DNA of 48,131 nt from positions 1 through 48,131 of the forward strand of contig JAFYWY010000084.1 of NCBI GenBank assembly GCA_017546455.1, in the 5' to 3' direction. Below the pieces are notes generated by a model. That model saw only the letters and a list, made by a program, of their open reading frames with translations, searched no databases and was not told the DNA's origin. Shown piece by piece: positions 1 through 9,295 of this stretch (the stretch's first letter is position 1; every line of letters starts with the position of its first letter). The position numbers and the translations under genes are program-made. Source of the stretch: Opitutales bacterium. Lineage in GTDB: Bacteria; Verrucomicrobiota; Verrucomicrobiia; Opitutales; UBA953.

Positions 1-41
1 CCGCGGTTATCCCATGTAGTACACCTTCGGCACACATGCTC
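1..41 (+). repeat. Partial REP-like module cut by the window edge
   Basis: The first bases match the 3' half of the two-hairpin module seen in full at 5351-5494 and 14286-14417: the right arm of the CCGCGG hairpin, then a 'GTAGTACACC..CGGC.CAC' tail. The left half lies outside the window. Confidence 0.7.
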
Positions 42-77
42 TCACGCACGGGAAAAAACGATTTCCCGTAAACACAC

Positions 78-115
78 AAAAAAAGCGTTCCCGCAAGTCA
101 CCCTGCGGGAACGCT
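78..115 (-). terminator. Rho-independent terminator of the PEP-CTERM gene
   Basis: On the minus strand a 12-base perfect stem (84-95 with 104-115, loop of 8) is followed by a run of seven T (78-84). The stem is built from CGTTCCCGC and its complement, the same core as the terminators at 16785, 35786 and 48049. Confidence 0.9.
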
Positions 116-119
116 CCTC

Positions 120-150
120 TTTAAGCTCTAAGCACTAAGCTTTAAGCTCT
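120..150 (+). repeat. Heptad array (TYTAAGC) between stop codon and terminator
   Basis: Four consecutive 7-base units read TTTAAGC, TCTAAGC, ACTAAGC, TTTAAGC and then TCTTA, which runs into the stop codon of the PEP-CTERM gene. The same order of stop codon, heptad array and GTTCCCGC-stem terminator recurs after the fumarase gene at 35786-35852. Confidence 0.75.
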
Positions 151-3100
151 TACTTGCGGCGGCGACGCGTGCCGACGAGCAGAAGCGCGCCCAAGCCCGC
201 GAACAGACCGAACATCGACGGTTCCGGAACCGCAACCGCGTACGACGAGAACGAATTCGCCTTAAACGAGAGCTTACCCGTTTCCTTGTCGTATGCGACG
301 TCGCTGACATTCGCGTTCGTCCATTCGGAAGCGTCGTCTTCCTTGTGGAAGATCTTAATTTCGCTCGTACTGAAGCCGGCGCCGATGTTCGTTTCGACAG
401 TAACCGATTGATTTTCTTCAATGCCCGAGACATCGAAGTGCCATGCAATCACAACACCCTGGTTCGCTTCGAGCGTGATTTCCGTGTTCGCAGATTCTGT
501 GACTTCCTGAACGCCGCCGAACACAATCGTACCCGCCGAAGCCGAAAGCGCAACCGAGTTGCTTTCCGTCTTAACCACGATGGAGTCAATTTCAACACCG
601 GAAGATCCCGATTCATCCTTGACCTGCGAATTACCCAACATCGTCAGCGTACCCGTTCCCGTGAGATTCGTCACGTTGAAGGTCGCATTGTTCAGCGTAA
701 TCGAGCCGTTGTTGACAATCGTAACCGCCGTGAGCGTCCCATCGTTAACATTGATAACGCCATTGTTGGTAAGCGTACCTTCCACGATGACCTTGCCTCC
801 GTTGAGAACATTCAGTGTCGCTTTCTTTCCGGCATCATCAGCGTGAATCGTCGCATCGGAAAGAGCTTCCAGTTTCGCATTCTCTCCTGAAACCATTACA
901 ACTGTATTGGCTCCACCGATATGCCATTCGCCCTGGTAAATAGAATCAAAACCAATAAGCAGATTCTCCTTTGCCGTAACGGTGCCTGCGATTTCGTAAT
1001 GTTTTTGCGAATTCGCGTTCCCGTAAAGATGAACGTAACCGGCAACAATCTTACCGTTCGCTCCGACCGTTCCATTATAGCTACGATACGTCGTTGCTTC
1101 AACGGTTCCATTGACTGTCGTGCTGCCGGAAGCCGTGTCTCCGTAATAGCCAACTTTCATCGTCGCGCCTTCAGAAACAGTAAGCTGTCCGTAGTTGTAC
1201 CAATCTCCGGAGGTAACATTGCCGGAAATCACAGATTTCGCATTCGCAGCCGTTGCCCACTCTCCGTCGACGACACCATAGCCGCTGTAAACGTTTCCAA
1301 AGCTTCCGCCGTTGACGTTGGTGCCCATCATGTAGACGGTATTGCCGCTGACGCTGACATTGTTGAACTGAGCATTTTCGGCGTAAACGTAACCGTTACC
1401 GGAAATCGTCTGATTCGCGAGAGTGCTGTTGTAGATGTCAAACGAGTAGTTATTAACAATCTTGTTTGCGCTCAAGCTACCACCATTTTGTACCAACAAC
1501 CAGTAGTTGTTCGTAATCGTACCGGCAACAGAGAGGGAACCATTGTCAACATTGATGATACCGGAGCTTTCGATGCTTCCATCCGTTTCGAAGATTGCGC
1601 CGTTTTCCACGGTCAAAGTACCGACCTTGCCGTTTTCATCCGTATAAATCTTGGTAACTGCAGACGATTTCCAATCTCCGCCATTGACAGTAACCTTCGC
1701 ACCTTCGCCGGAAACAACCAAGTTCGCGGTCGTGTCAATATTGCCGATGGAGCTGGCGTTCGAGTAGCCGATAATCAGGCTGTCGCCCTTGTTCTGGCCG
1801 TGGGTAATGTTCAGTTCTCCGGTAACAGTGACATTGGATCCGTAAATGCAGGTCTGGCCGTCAAAGTTCGCCGTTCCGCTAATCGTCGTGTTCTTGGCAC
1901 GGCTAAAGCGAATGCTGCAACCGTCGACACTCAAATCGCCGGCAACATCCAAATTCCCGCCAATTACGAGAAACTGATAGTCATCCGAAGAAGGTACCCC
2001 AAAGAACGAAAGCGTGTTGCCTTCTTCAATCTTCAGAACTGCGCCGTCGTCGACATAGAGCTTCGATCCGCTAATGGATTTGTCACCAACAATCTTCATC
2101 GTGGATCCGAGATTATCTGCTCCGGTAACATTATCCTTGCCAACATAAATTGCACCGGATCCGGTAACATCGCTATCCCACGAGGTTACTCCATCGCCTT
2201 CCACGTAGATTGTCCCGTTGTTAACGATGTTGCCTGCGCGGAGCGTAGAATTGGAAACGACAATCTTGCTGTCGTTCTTAATGCCAGGGAGGACCGTCAG
2301 AGTCGAATCAACCACATTAATTGTCCCTCCTACCTCATTTGACAGAAGAGCACTGTAGGTCAGCTCGGAGCCATTGATGACATTCAGCGTGCCCGCGTTG
2401 TAGTTGCCTTCGTCGGTACCATTTGTCGTCGTCGTCGAAAGAAGCTTCGTATTGTCCAGCGTGAACACGGAATCCTTGTCACGCGTCATGAACGTCCCGA
2501 GCTTCACATCACAATCTTTGAATGTGAACGTCGTCGTCGAAAGAGCTTCGTAGAACGTAATGCGGGAAGCATCAAGGACCGAATTTTCGAAATAGAATGC
2601 GTAAGTTCCCGTATGCTTCGTATTGGATGAATTCCCAAAAGAATTGTTTGACCCGATAATCACATAAGCATCATTAACCGTAAACGAAGACTCTACATTC
2701 CAGGTACTCATCGCAACCAAACCATGAGTGAAGAAAGAGATGTCACCTTCCGTCAAAGATTCACGAGCTGTCAATGCATTTGTAATATTACCCAAAATCG
2801 TAGCTTTATCGCCATACCCTAAACCATAGCGAGCCTTCTCCGTCAAAAACACAGAAGCGCCCCGCTCAACAGTCCAGTTTGCCGACTCATCACTATAAGC
2901 GTCACCAAAGTCTTCGAGCATCGCAAACGTATTTTTCCCTTGGAAGACAACATCACCCAAAACGAGAATATGTCCGCCGACAGTTGAGTCCTTAATCGTG
3001 GCACCATGATAGATATTAACCTCTGTTTCCGAAAGCACTCCGATATTCAACGTGCTTTCGCCGTACACTTCGAACGCACCGTTGTTGGTCAAGCTTCCCG

Positions 3101-4982
3101 AAGAAAATACAGAATCCTTGACAATAACTTTCGACCCTTTCTCAATCACACTTCCGTTTCCGGCAATGTTCATAACACTACCATCCGTGAGCTCAAGAAT
3201 TGCTCCATCGGCATGGGTGCTGGACAGCTTCAGTGTACCCGCCGTATTCCAAATCGTGTTGTTCAATTTGACATGAACGTTTCCTTCACCGGCGTAGCGA
3301 CCCGTATTATCAACCCACAGCTGTCCGCAATTGACGAGCGTATTGTTTGCCACAATGTTCCCCGCAAGCAGGTTGAAGTAATTTGCGTCAATTTGGCAAG
3401 TACGTTCAGCTTCCGAAGCTCCCAACGTAGCCGTGCCATTGACAGTGACGGTCGCTCCGCGGCGAAGAACAAAAGCCTCACCGGCAGACACAAGCTTACC
3501 GGTATTGCCAACTGTCGTATCTGCGCCAATCCAAAGCTGGTACCCCCCCTTGAGCGTCCCATCTACCTGAATATCGACATTATTACCATGGTAACCAGCC
3601 CAAATGACTCGGTCTGCGACCTCAAGCGTAACATTCTCACCAATCGTAAGCTTTTCTCTCACATCATTGTTGCTGTTTCCGTTAAGAACCAAATCATAGC
3701 TCGTTCCGGAATTAGAGAGGCTAACCTTGGAAGCGGAATCCGCGGTAATCGTCAAGTCGCTATTGATGATAAGCTCCTTGTCGTTCGTAAGGACTTCCGT
3801 AACGTCACCATGCACCTTAACAACCGACGTCGTCTCAGAAGCAATTACTGCGTCAACAACCCCAGTAAACGTTCCGAATGCATTGTATCCGACAATTTTG
3901 TCGTCAACAATATCTCCGGTGGAAGCGTTAGCGAAGCCCGTACCGACATGTAACGTACTCGTATTCTGCTCCGTCACATAAAAATCGTTATTAAATTCTA
4001 ACACGTTTCCGGAAATGCACGTTGCAACGCCGGAGAATCCGTTGGAATCAACCACCTTGTAGGTCTTTCCGTCAGAATAATTCGACGTATCGACGGCAAT
4101 GCCTCCAAGCGTTGCAAAATCGCCGAAATTAATCGTACCTCCAACCTTCAGAGTGGACGTGTAATCAATCGTCAAAACCGTATCGGAAAAGCTCTTTCCG
4201 TTCAAAATCAAATCACCGGCAACCTCCACGAAAGATCCGTTGGCGATATTGATCATCCCGCTGTTGTTCGTGAGTGTACCCGCAACAGAAAGCGTTGAAT
4301 TATTCGTCATATTCACAACACCATTAGCGTGAACCAGCAAATTTCCTTTAGCTTCCAAAATCCCTTTATCCATGGTGATTTTCCCGCCTTCTCTGCCTTC
4401 TGCGCCGACACAGGGATAAGACGCATTGTAGGAACCAAGGATTACCTTCCCGCCGTTGGTTACAGAAATTTCTCCATTCGCTTTGTAAATTCGAAGACCT
4501 GAAGATTTCGTTTCAAAAACAGAACCTTCTCCGTCAACGCTGACAAGCCCTTGAATAACAGCATCTTTATCATGCGCAACAATCACAGAGCTACCATTAG
4601 AAATGTATAACTTACCGCTCTCACGAATAGCGATGTTTTGACCAACCGTCAAATCACTATCACCCATAATCTTTACAGTCGCATACTTCCCGTCCGTTGT
4701 ATCGTCGGCATACTGGGCCCCAATATAGAATTTCCCAATTGAAGCGGACGTAGAGATAACCAAATCCGAGGCCTCAACCTTAGAAAAATCCGTTTCGTCA
4801 GCGGACGTATTCATCGTTCCTGCAACGATATTTTTTCCATCGAGAACCGAGCGATCATCGATATTTTCTTCTCCGGTAATACGGGTCCAAGCATTATCTT
4901 CGCTAATGGTCGCGTAAGCGGTAGAGGTCATCGCGGCGGCCGCGACGAGAGTTGAGAATAGAAATTTGACTGTTGTATTCAT
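150..4982 (-). CDS. Large PEP-CTERM surface protein with beta-helix repeats
   Basis: This 1610-residue protein is probably exported and held at or released from the cell surface; its substrate or partner is unknown. It starts with a signal peptide (residues 1-24, basic, hydrophobic, ending STAYA). It ends with a PEP-CTERM sorting signal: VPEPS at 1585-1589, a hydrophobic stretch and a basic tail RRRRK. PEP-CTERM tails are known to be processed by exosortases; none is encoded here. The body is rich in G, N, T and S and repeats a loose pattern of the type 'GTLTNNGxIxVxxGxLxV', typical of passenger-like beta-helix or autotransporter-associated repeats. No catalytic motif is visible. It is transcribed alone and has its own terminator at 78-115. 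The start ATG at 4980-4982 has no Shine-Dalgarno sequence. Confidence 0.93.
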   Translation of the reverse strand: MNTTVKFLFSTLVAAAAMTSTAYATISEDNAWTRITGEENIDDRSVLDGKNIVAGTMNTSADETDFSKVEASDLVISTSASIGKFYIGAQYADDTTDGKYATVKIMGDSDLTVGQNIAIRESGKLYISNGSSVIVAHDKDAVIQGLVSVDGEGSVFETKSSGLRIYKANGEISVTNGGKVILGSYNASYPCVGAEGREGGKITMDKGILEAKGNLLVHANGVVNMTNNSTLSVAGTLTNNSGMINIANGSFVEVAGDLILNGKSFSDTVLTIDYTSTLKVGGTINFGDFATLGGIAVDTSNYSDGKTYKVVDSNGFSGVATCISGNVLEFNNDFYVTEQNTSTLHVGTGFANASTGDIVDDKIVGYNAFGTFTGVVDAVIASETTSVVKVHGDVTEVLTNDKELIINSDLTITADSASKVSLSNSGTSYDLVLNGNSNNDVREKLTIGENVTLEVADRVIWAGYHGNNVDIQVDGTLKGGYQLWIGADTTVGNTGKLVSAGEAFVLRRGATVTVNGTATLGASEAERTCQIDANYFNLLAGNIVANNTLVNCGQLWVDNTGRYAGEGNVHVKLNNTIWNTAGTLKLSSTHADGAILELTDGSVMNIAGNGSVIEKGSKVIVKDSVFSSGSLTNNGAFEVYGESTLNIGVLSETEVNIYHGATIKDSTVGGHILVLGDVVFQGKNTFAMLEDFGDAYSDESANWTVERGASVFLTEKARYGLGYGDKATILGNITNALTARESLTEGDISFFTHGLVAMSTWNVESSFTVNDAYVIIGSNNSFGNSSNTKHTGTYAFYFENSVLDASRITFYEALSTTTFTFKDCDVKLGTFMTRDKDSVFTLDNTKLLSTTTTNGTDEGNYNAGTLNVINGSELTYSALLSNEVGGTINVVDSTLTVLPGIKNDSKIVVSNSTLRAGNIVNNGTIYVEGDGVTSWDSDVTGSGAIYVGKDNVTGADNLGSTMKIVGDKSISGSKLYVDDGAVLKIEEGNTLSFFGVPSSDDYQFLVIGGNLDVAGDLSVDGCSIRFSRAKNTTISGTANFDGQTCIYGSNVTVTGELNITHGQNKGDSLIIGYSNASSIGNIDTTANLVVSGEGAKVTVNGGDWKSSAVTKIYTDENGKVGTLTVENGAIFETDGSIESSGIINVDNGSLSVAGTITNNYWLLVQNGGSLSANKIVNNYSFDIYNSTLANQTISGNGYVYAENAQFNNVSVSGNTVYMMGTNVNGGSFGNVYSGYGVVDGEWATAANAKSVISGNVTSGDWYNYGQLTVSEGATMKVGYYGDTASGSTTVNGTVEATTYRSYNGTVGANGKIVAGYVHLYGNANSQKHYEIAGTVTAKENLLIGFDSIYQGEWHIGGANTVVMVSGENAKLEALSDATIHADDAGKKATLNVLNGGKVIVEGTLTNNGVINVNDGTLTAVTIVNNGSITLNNATFNVTNLTGTGTLTMLGNSQVKDESGSSGVEIDSIVVKTESNSVALSASAGTIVFGGVQEVTESANTEITLEANQGVVIAWHFDVSGIEENQSVTVETNIGAGFSTSEIKIFHKEDDASEWTNANVSDVAYDKETGKLSFKANSFSSYAVAVPEPSMFGLFAGLGALLLVGTRRRRK

Positions 4983-4996
4983 GGTTAGTGTAAAAA

Positions 4997-5035
4997 AATT
5001 GCTTTCTGCCTATAGTGGACTTTTCCAAAGCAATT
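4997..5035. promoter_or_regulatory. Inverted repeat upstream of the PEP-CTERM gene
   Basis: AATTGCTTT (4997-5005) and AAAGCAATT (5027-5035) form a perfect 9-base inverted repeat with a 21-base gap, 14 bases upstream of the start codon. It could be a leader hairpin or an operator; the gap contains an ACTATA-like box. The role is inferred from position only. Confidence 0.45.
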
Positions 5036-5303
5036 CACAAGAGTAATTTTTAAATAAAAGATATTGTATAGGACTAATAGGATTTCACACGATTGGATGA
5101 ATTCCGCATAAATAAAGGGACGGAGGAGAATCCAGAAATAACGACTCGGGAGATTTTAATGGCAATTTTTTGCAAAAAAAATTCATTTTATTTGTGCCGC
5201 GAGGAGTCGCAAAGCGGTTTTCCTGCGGAAAAAGCACTAAGTCTCAAACATCGAATATCAAGCGTGCGCCGAAGGCGGATGACTGCGGCGAGAGCTTAAA
5301 AGC

Positions 5304-5325
5304 TTAAGGCGACCTCTAGAAATTC
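5304..5325 (+). repeat. Left end of a TTAA-flanked MITE-like repeat
   Basis: TTAA (5304-5307) is followed by GG...CCTCTAGAAATTC (5308-5325), matching the ends of the elements at 14015-14464 and 23822-23958. I found no matching right end nearby, so this copy looks truncated or replaced by the hairpin module that starts 25 bases further on. Confidence 0.55.
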
Positions 5326-5350
5326 GCTTTTTGCGAAAACACGCAACTCA

Positions 5351-5494
5351 TTCCATTGCGCCGCAGGCACGCAAACAGAGCTTTGCCTGTCACTTTGCGG
5401 CGCTTGTTTTTATGGATTATCCGCGGGTTCCGGTTTCACCTGCACCCGCGGTTATCCAATGTTGTGCACCTCCGGCGCACAGCCTCGAAGAGGC
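5351..5494 (+). repeat. REP-like two-hairpin module, copy 1
   Basis: The module carries two hairpins in tandem: GCGCCGCA pairing with TGCGGCGC, then CCGCGGGT pairing with ACCCGCGG. A palindromic GTGC..GCAC tail follows. Related copies lie at 5733, 8911, 9061 (reverse), 14089 (reverse) and 14286. Confidence 0.8.
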
Positions 5495-5573
5495 AATTGC
5501 GAATGGCGAATCTCGAATTCCGAATGATTACCGCTTAGGGAATTCTTTAATTGGCTTTAGGGGGACAGCCTCT

Positions 5574-5606
5574 CGGCTTTTAAACTTCTAAGCTCCTAAA
5601 CTTTCA
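5574..5606 (+). repeat. Octad array (TTYTAARC)
   Basis: Units TTTTAAAC, TTCTAAGC and TCCTAAAC follow one another, the 8-base version of the heptad arrays elsewhere. A short array of the opposite sense (AGCTTAAAAGCTTAAG) lies at 5292-5308, on the other side of the first hairpin module. Confidence 0.5.
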
Positions 5607-5732
5607 CAAAAGGCGGGTATAGATGAAGCCGAAACCCGCGGAAAGGCGCCTCGCCGTCATGCGCCGTTAGAAAACATGCCTACGCTACAGACGTGCCTAC
5701 GGCGCAATGAAACAGGAAGCTTAAGTCCTCCA

Positions 5733-5881
5733 TTCCATTGCGCCGCAGACACGCAAACAGAGCTTTGCCTGCCACTTTGCGGCGCTTGTTTTTTTATGAA
5801 TTATCCGCGGGTTCCGACGACGTTTCCACCCGCGGTTATCCAATGTCGTGCACCTCCGGCGCACAGCCTCGAAGAGGCGGC
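5733..5881 (+). repeat. REP-like two-hairpin module, copy 2
   Basis: This is nearly identical to the copy at 5351-5494 for about 140 bases, with the same two stems and GTGC..GCAC tail. The loop of the CCGCGG hairpin differs (cgacgtttc instead of cggtttcac). Confidence 0.8.
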
Positions 5882-5885
5882 TACG

Positions 5886-6036
5886 CAATTGCGAATCTCG
5901 AATTCCGAATGATTACCGCTCTGCGGATTCGATAATCGCTAAAATATCTATCCGCTTTCCCTTTTTCCGCTCACGGTGTCGTCACTTGATGCTCGATGCT
6001 TGATACTTAGCGCTATCCTGTTCCATTGCGCCGCAA
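5886..6036 (+). repeat. 150-base direct repeat, copy 1
   Basis: The unit runs from an AATTGCGAAT..GAATTCCGAATGATTACCG block through GATTCGATAATCGCTAAAAT to GTTCCATTGCGCCGCA. The same blocks in the same order occur at 8793-8925. It ends where a third hairpin module would begin, but only the first arm is present. Confidence 0.7.
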
Positions 6037-6124
6037 GCTCGCCTCCATTTACTGCTCACCACAATACCATTCACCTTTCTTTGTGCTTTAAGCTTGCGGC
6101 GAGCATCAGTAGGATTCTCGGCAT

Positions 6125-6877
6125 ATGGCAACACTTTCGGACATTGTCGCGTACTGCGACGCACGCACCCGCCGCATCGGTTTTCGGGATTTCCCGGGGG
6201 CGAACAACGGGCTTCAATTCGAGAACAGCGGCGAGGTCCGCAAGATTGCGGCGGCGGTCGATGCGTCGTCGCTCGTGTTTGAGGAAGCGGCGCGGCGCGG
6301 GATCGATCTTTTGCTGGTGCATCACGGCATGTTTTGGCACGCGCAGCATCCGGTGACGGGCTCGATTTACCGCAAATTCAAGACGCTTTTGGATGCGGAT
6401 TTGGCGGTGTATTCCTCGCATTTGCCCTTGGATGCGCATCGCGAGATCGGCAACAACGCGATTTTGGCGCGGGAGCTCGGCGTGAACATCCTCGACTGGG
6501 GATTGGAATACGAAGGCAACACCTTTGCCGCGATTTGCGAAGGCATGCCGCGCGAAACGCTGCGTGCCAAGCTCAAAGCGCTTTTCCCGAAAAGCTTCAA
6601 GGCCATCGAATTCGGGTCGGAAACGCCGGGGAAAATCGCCCTGCTCTGCGGAAGCGGCAACACGGCGGTGCCGGCCCTAAACTCGCTCGGCTGCGACACA
6701 CTGGTCTGCGGCGAGCTGAAGCAGGAATACTTCACGGCCGCGCAGGAAGGCGGCTTCAATCTTTATCCCTGCGGGCACTATGCCACGGAAAAATTCGGGG
6801 TTTGCGCGCTCGCGGCGGAGGTCGCCGAAAAGTTTTCGCTTCCCTGGGAATTCATCGAAACCGAGTGCCCGCTGTAA
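6125..6877 (+). CDS. Nif3-like dinuclear metal centre protein
   Basis: A 250-residue protein of the Nif3/YbgI family, whose members form hexameric rings with a two-metal site in each subunit; the cellular substrate of the family is not settled. The expected metal ligands are all visible: H66-H67 in LLVHHGMFW, D103 in SSHLPLDAH, and H218 and E222 in CGHYATEKFG. They match H63, H64, D101, H215 and E219 of E. coli YbgI closely in spacing. The length is typical of the short, single-domain form. It is cytoplasmic, with no signal or membrane segment. The SLC13 transporter follows 28 bases downstream on the same strand, so the two may be co-transcribed. The start at 6125 follows a repeat-rich region and lacks a Shine-Dalgarno sequence. 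Confidence 0.93.
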   Translation: MATLSDIVAYCDARTRRIGFRDFPGANNGLQFENSGEVRKIAAAVDASSLVFEEAARRGIDLLLVHHGMFWHAQHPVTGSIYRKFKTLLDADLAVYSSHLPLDAHREIGNNAILARELGVNILDWGLEYEGNTFAAICEGMPRETLRAKLKALFPKSFKAIEFGSETPGKIALLCGSGNTAVPALNSLGCDTLVCGELKQEYFTAAQEGGFNLYPCGHYATEKFGVCALAAEVAEKFSLPWEFIETECPL

Positions 6878-6905
6878 AATTTTCCGCTATTTCTTTGAAT
6901 AATTC

Positions 6906-8765
6906 ATGAGTCCGGACCTGATTCTCTCACTCGTTCTTTTAGGCATTTGCGTCGTCTTTTTCGTGCTGAACAAGCCGCGCATGGACATTGTCGCCCTGCT
7001 CGCGCTGATGTCACTCCCGCTCCTGGGGATTATCGACATCAAGGAGGCGCTTAGCGGCTTCAGCGACCCGAGCGTTATCCTGATCGCGCTGATGTTTGTC
7101 GTCGGCGAAGGCCTGATTCGCACGGGGATTTCGACGGATGTCGGGATTTGGATTCTGAAAAAATCGCGCAACAACCCGACGAAGCTGATTATCTTCCTGA
7201 TGGTGGCAGTCGCACTCATCGGTTCGGTGATGAGTTCGACGGGCATCGTCGCGCTTTTCATCCCGATTGTCCTCGGCATCTCGGCACGCATGAAGATTTC
7301 GCCCGCGAAGCTGATGATGCCGCTGAGCTTTGCCGGCCTGATCAGCGGCATGATGTCGCTCGTCGCCACGCCGCCGAACATGGTGGTCAACGCCATTTTG
7401 ACCCGCGAAAGCTACCCGAGTCTCGGCTTTTTCGCCTTCACGCCGATCGGTCTGATCGTGCTCGCAGCGGGAGTAGGTTACATGCTTTACGTCCGCAAAT
7501 TCCTCGGCAAAGACGAAGACACGAACAGAAAAAAGGCGGCCCGCGACGAGCGCACGACAAACTTTGCGGAGCTCGGCGAACGCTATCAGGTCACCTGGCG
7601 CGACGCCGTTTTCGTCATCACCCGCAATTCGCCATTGCACGGAAGAAAAATCCGCGAGTGTCCGCTGCGTTCGGACTACGGTGCCAGCATCGTCTGTATC
7701 GAACGCCGGGAACAGCGCCTCGGCAAGCGCAGCCTGATCAATCCCGTCGCAGACACGGAATTGCGAGAAGGCGACGCCCTGCTGATTGATTTTCTGCATG
7801 AGCCGCGCCCGGGCGAAATCGAGTTTGTTTCCGAAAAACTCCGCTTGGAGTGCCATCCGCTCGACAGCCGCCACTTCACGAAGGCGGAACGCGAATTCGG
7901 GTTCGTCGAAATCTCCGTCATGCCGGGCTCGACGCTCGAAGGCAAGACGCTTGCCGAAGCCAATTTCCGTGAAAAATACCGCATGAGCGTTTTCGGAATC
8001 CGCCGCAACAATGCCGCCGTTCCGCAAACGGAAATCATCCGCGAAACGCTGAAAGTCGGTGACACCCTGCTGATCGGCGGACCGTGGAAGGAAATCCCGA
8101 CGCTCCAAAAGCACACGCGTCATTTCATCATTCTGAATCTTCCCGCCGAGTACGCGGGTGCCATTGCGGCGCCGGGCGGAGCTCCCTACGCACTGCTGAG
8201 CGTAGCGGTCATGGTCGGACTGATGATTTTCACGAACATTCCGAGCGTGCTGGCCGCGCTGATCGCCTGCATGATTCTCATTTTCTCCCGTTGTATCGAC
8301 ATCGACCGGGCCTACCGCTGCATCAACTGGTCGAGCCTGATTCTCATCATCGGCATGATTCCGTTTGCGACGGCACTTGAAAAGACCGGCGGCGTCGAAC
8401 ACGCAGTCAACGTCCTGATGTCGTTCTTCGGTGACGGCTCGCCGCGCCTTATCCTCGGCCTGCTGATGGCGTTTACGATGGTCGTCGGACTCTTCATGTC
8501 CAACACGGTAACGGCGGTGCTGCTCGCGCCGCTCGCCGTCAGCATCGCCCAAACGCTCGGCGTGTCGCCCTATCCCTTTGCCATCGGGATTGCGATTGCG
8601 GCCTCCACGGCATTTATGACACCGATTTCCTCGCCGGTGAACACGCTCGTACTCGAACCCGGCAATTACAAGTTTTTTGACTTCGTAAAAATCGGCGTAC
8701 CCTTCTCAATCATCGTCCTCATCATCGGCGTCCTCTTCATTCCGATCTTTTTCCCGTTCGCGTGA
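6906..8765 (+). CDS. SLC13/DASS-type permease with two TrkA-C domains
   Basis: This 619-residue inner-membrane protein belongs to the SLC13 (divalent anion:sodium symporter) family. Hydrophobic segments fill residues 1-200 and about 410-619. Between them lies a soluble part with two TrkA-C (RCK_C) regulatory domains, roughly 217-300 and 325-400, each ending in a 'GDxLLI' turn. SLC13 proteins with this insertion are often annotated as sulfate or dicarboxylate transporters; the substrate cannot be told from sequence alone. It follows the Nif3-like gene by 28 bases. A perfect hairpin begins right after its stop codon (8766-8792). Confidence 0.92.
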   Translation: MSPDLILSLVLLGICVVFFVLNKPRMDIVALLALMSLPLLGIIDIKEALSGFSDPSVILIALMFVVGEGLIRTGISTDVGIWILKKSRNNPTKLIIFLMVAVALIGSVMSSTGIVALFIPIVLGISARMKISPAKLMMPLSFAGLISGMMSLVATPPNMVVNAILTRESYPSLGFFAFTPIGLIVLAAGVGYMLYVRKFLGKDEDTNRKKAARDERTTNFAELGERYQVTWRDAVFVITRNSPLHGRKIRECPLRSDYGASIVCIERREQRLGKRSLINPVADTELREGDALLIDFLHEPRPGEIEFVSEKLRLECHPLDSRHFTKAEREFGFVEISVMPGSTLEGKTLAEANFREKYRMSVFGIRRNNAAVPQTEIIRETLKVGDTLLIGGPWKEIPTLQKHTRHFIILNLPAEYAGAIAAPGGAPYALLSVAVMVGLMIFTNIPSVLAALIACMILIFSRCIDIDRAYRCINWSSLILIIGMIPFATALEKTGGVEHAVNVLMSFFGDGSPRLILGLLMAFTMVVGLFMSNTVTAVLLAPLAVSIAQTLGVSPYPFAIGIAIAASTAFMTPISSPVNTLVLEPGNYKFFDFVKIGVPFSIIVLIIGVLFIPIFFPFA

Positions 8766-8792
8766 GCGAAGCGGGCTCGCAGCCCGCTTCGC
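8766..8792 (+). terminator. Perfect hairpin directly after the SLC13 stop codon
   Basis: GCGAAGCGGGCT (8766-8777) pairs fully with AGCCCGCTTCGC (8781-8792) around a 3-base loop. No T run follows, so it may protect the mRNA end or terminate weakly rather than act as a classical terminator. Confidence 0.55.
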
Positions 8793-8925
8793 CAATTGCG
8801 AATCCCGAATTCCGAATGATTACCGTTTATCGGATTCGATAATCGCTAAAATATCTATCCTTTTCCCCGCGCCCAGCGTCGTCCTTGATGCTCGTGCTTG
8901 GCGCTACCTGTTCCATTGCGCCGCA
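8793..8925 (+). repeat. 150-base direct repeat, copy 2
   Basis: Same blocks and order as 5886-6036, slightly shorter, again ending in GTTCCATTGCGCCGCA, where it runs into a variant hairpin module. In copy 1 the block follows module sequence; here it follows the SLC13 hairpin directly. Confidence 0.7.
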
Positions 8926-9020
8926 GGCGCGTCAGGGATGTAAGCGTGTCCTCGAGCGGCGCATAAGACCAGAGGTCTATCCGCGGGTTTCGGCTATCGC
9001 CTGCACCCGCGGTTAGCGTT
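8911..9020 (+). repeat. Variant REP-like module, forward
   Basis: It has the GCGCCGCAGG left arm and the CCGCGGGT..ACCCGCGG hairpin, but its first loop and tail differ from copies 1 and 2. It faces the reverse copy at 9061-9204, so the pair could form a large cruciform or mRNA stem. Confidence 0.65.
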
Positions 9021-9060
9021 AGTATTCCCGCTTCACGGGAATTCGCCATTTCCAATTGTC

Positions 9061-9204
9061 TCTTCGAGCTGTGCTCCGGAGGTGCACTACATGGGATAAC
9101 CGCGGGTGTAGGTGAAACCGAAACCCGCGGATAATCCCTGAAAAAACAAGCGCCGCGAAGTGACAAAGTAGGTTCCGTTTACACGCCTGCGGCGCAATGG
9201 AACG
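9061..9204 (-). repeat. REP-like two-hairpin module, reverse copy
   Basis: Reverse complement of the 5351 module: GTGC..GCAC-type end, CCGCGGGT/ACCCGCGG hairpin, then the GCGCCGC stem and TTCCATTGCGCCGCAGG end. The rest of 8766-9295 holds only AT-rich 'GAATTCGGAA' blocks (9238-9290) and no gene. Confidence 0.78.
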
Positions 9205-9295
9205 AGCTATGTGCTTTTTTCGTAAGGAATACGCCTAATGGAAATCATTCGGAATTCGGAACTCGGAATTCGCCATTGCAAGCCACGGCTTGCCG

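Larger units (their letters stand above)
4983..6124. other. Gene-free region packed with repeats
   Basis: I find no convincing gene here. A 68-codon frame at 5093-5299 has no recognisable features. The region holds the left end of a MITE-like element (5304-5325), two full two-hairpin modules (5351-5494, 5733-5881), an octad array (5574-5606) and a 150-base unit (5886-6036) repeated at 8793-8925. Confidence 0.75.

Noticed and set aside
921-2342. 473-codon frame opposite the PEP-CTERM gene
   Set aside because: Composition follows from the repeat-rich minus-strand gene; no signal, motif or start context.
5093-5299. 68-codon frame upstream of the PEP-CTERM gene
   Set aside because: No recognisable motif, and it ends among repeats; composition not gene-like.
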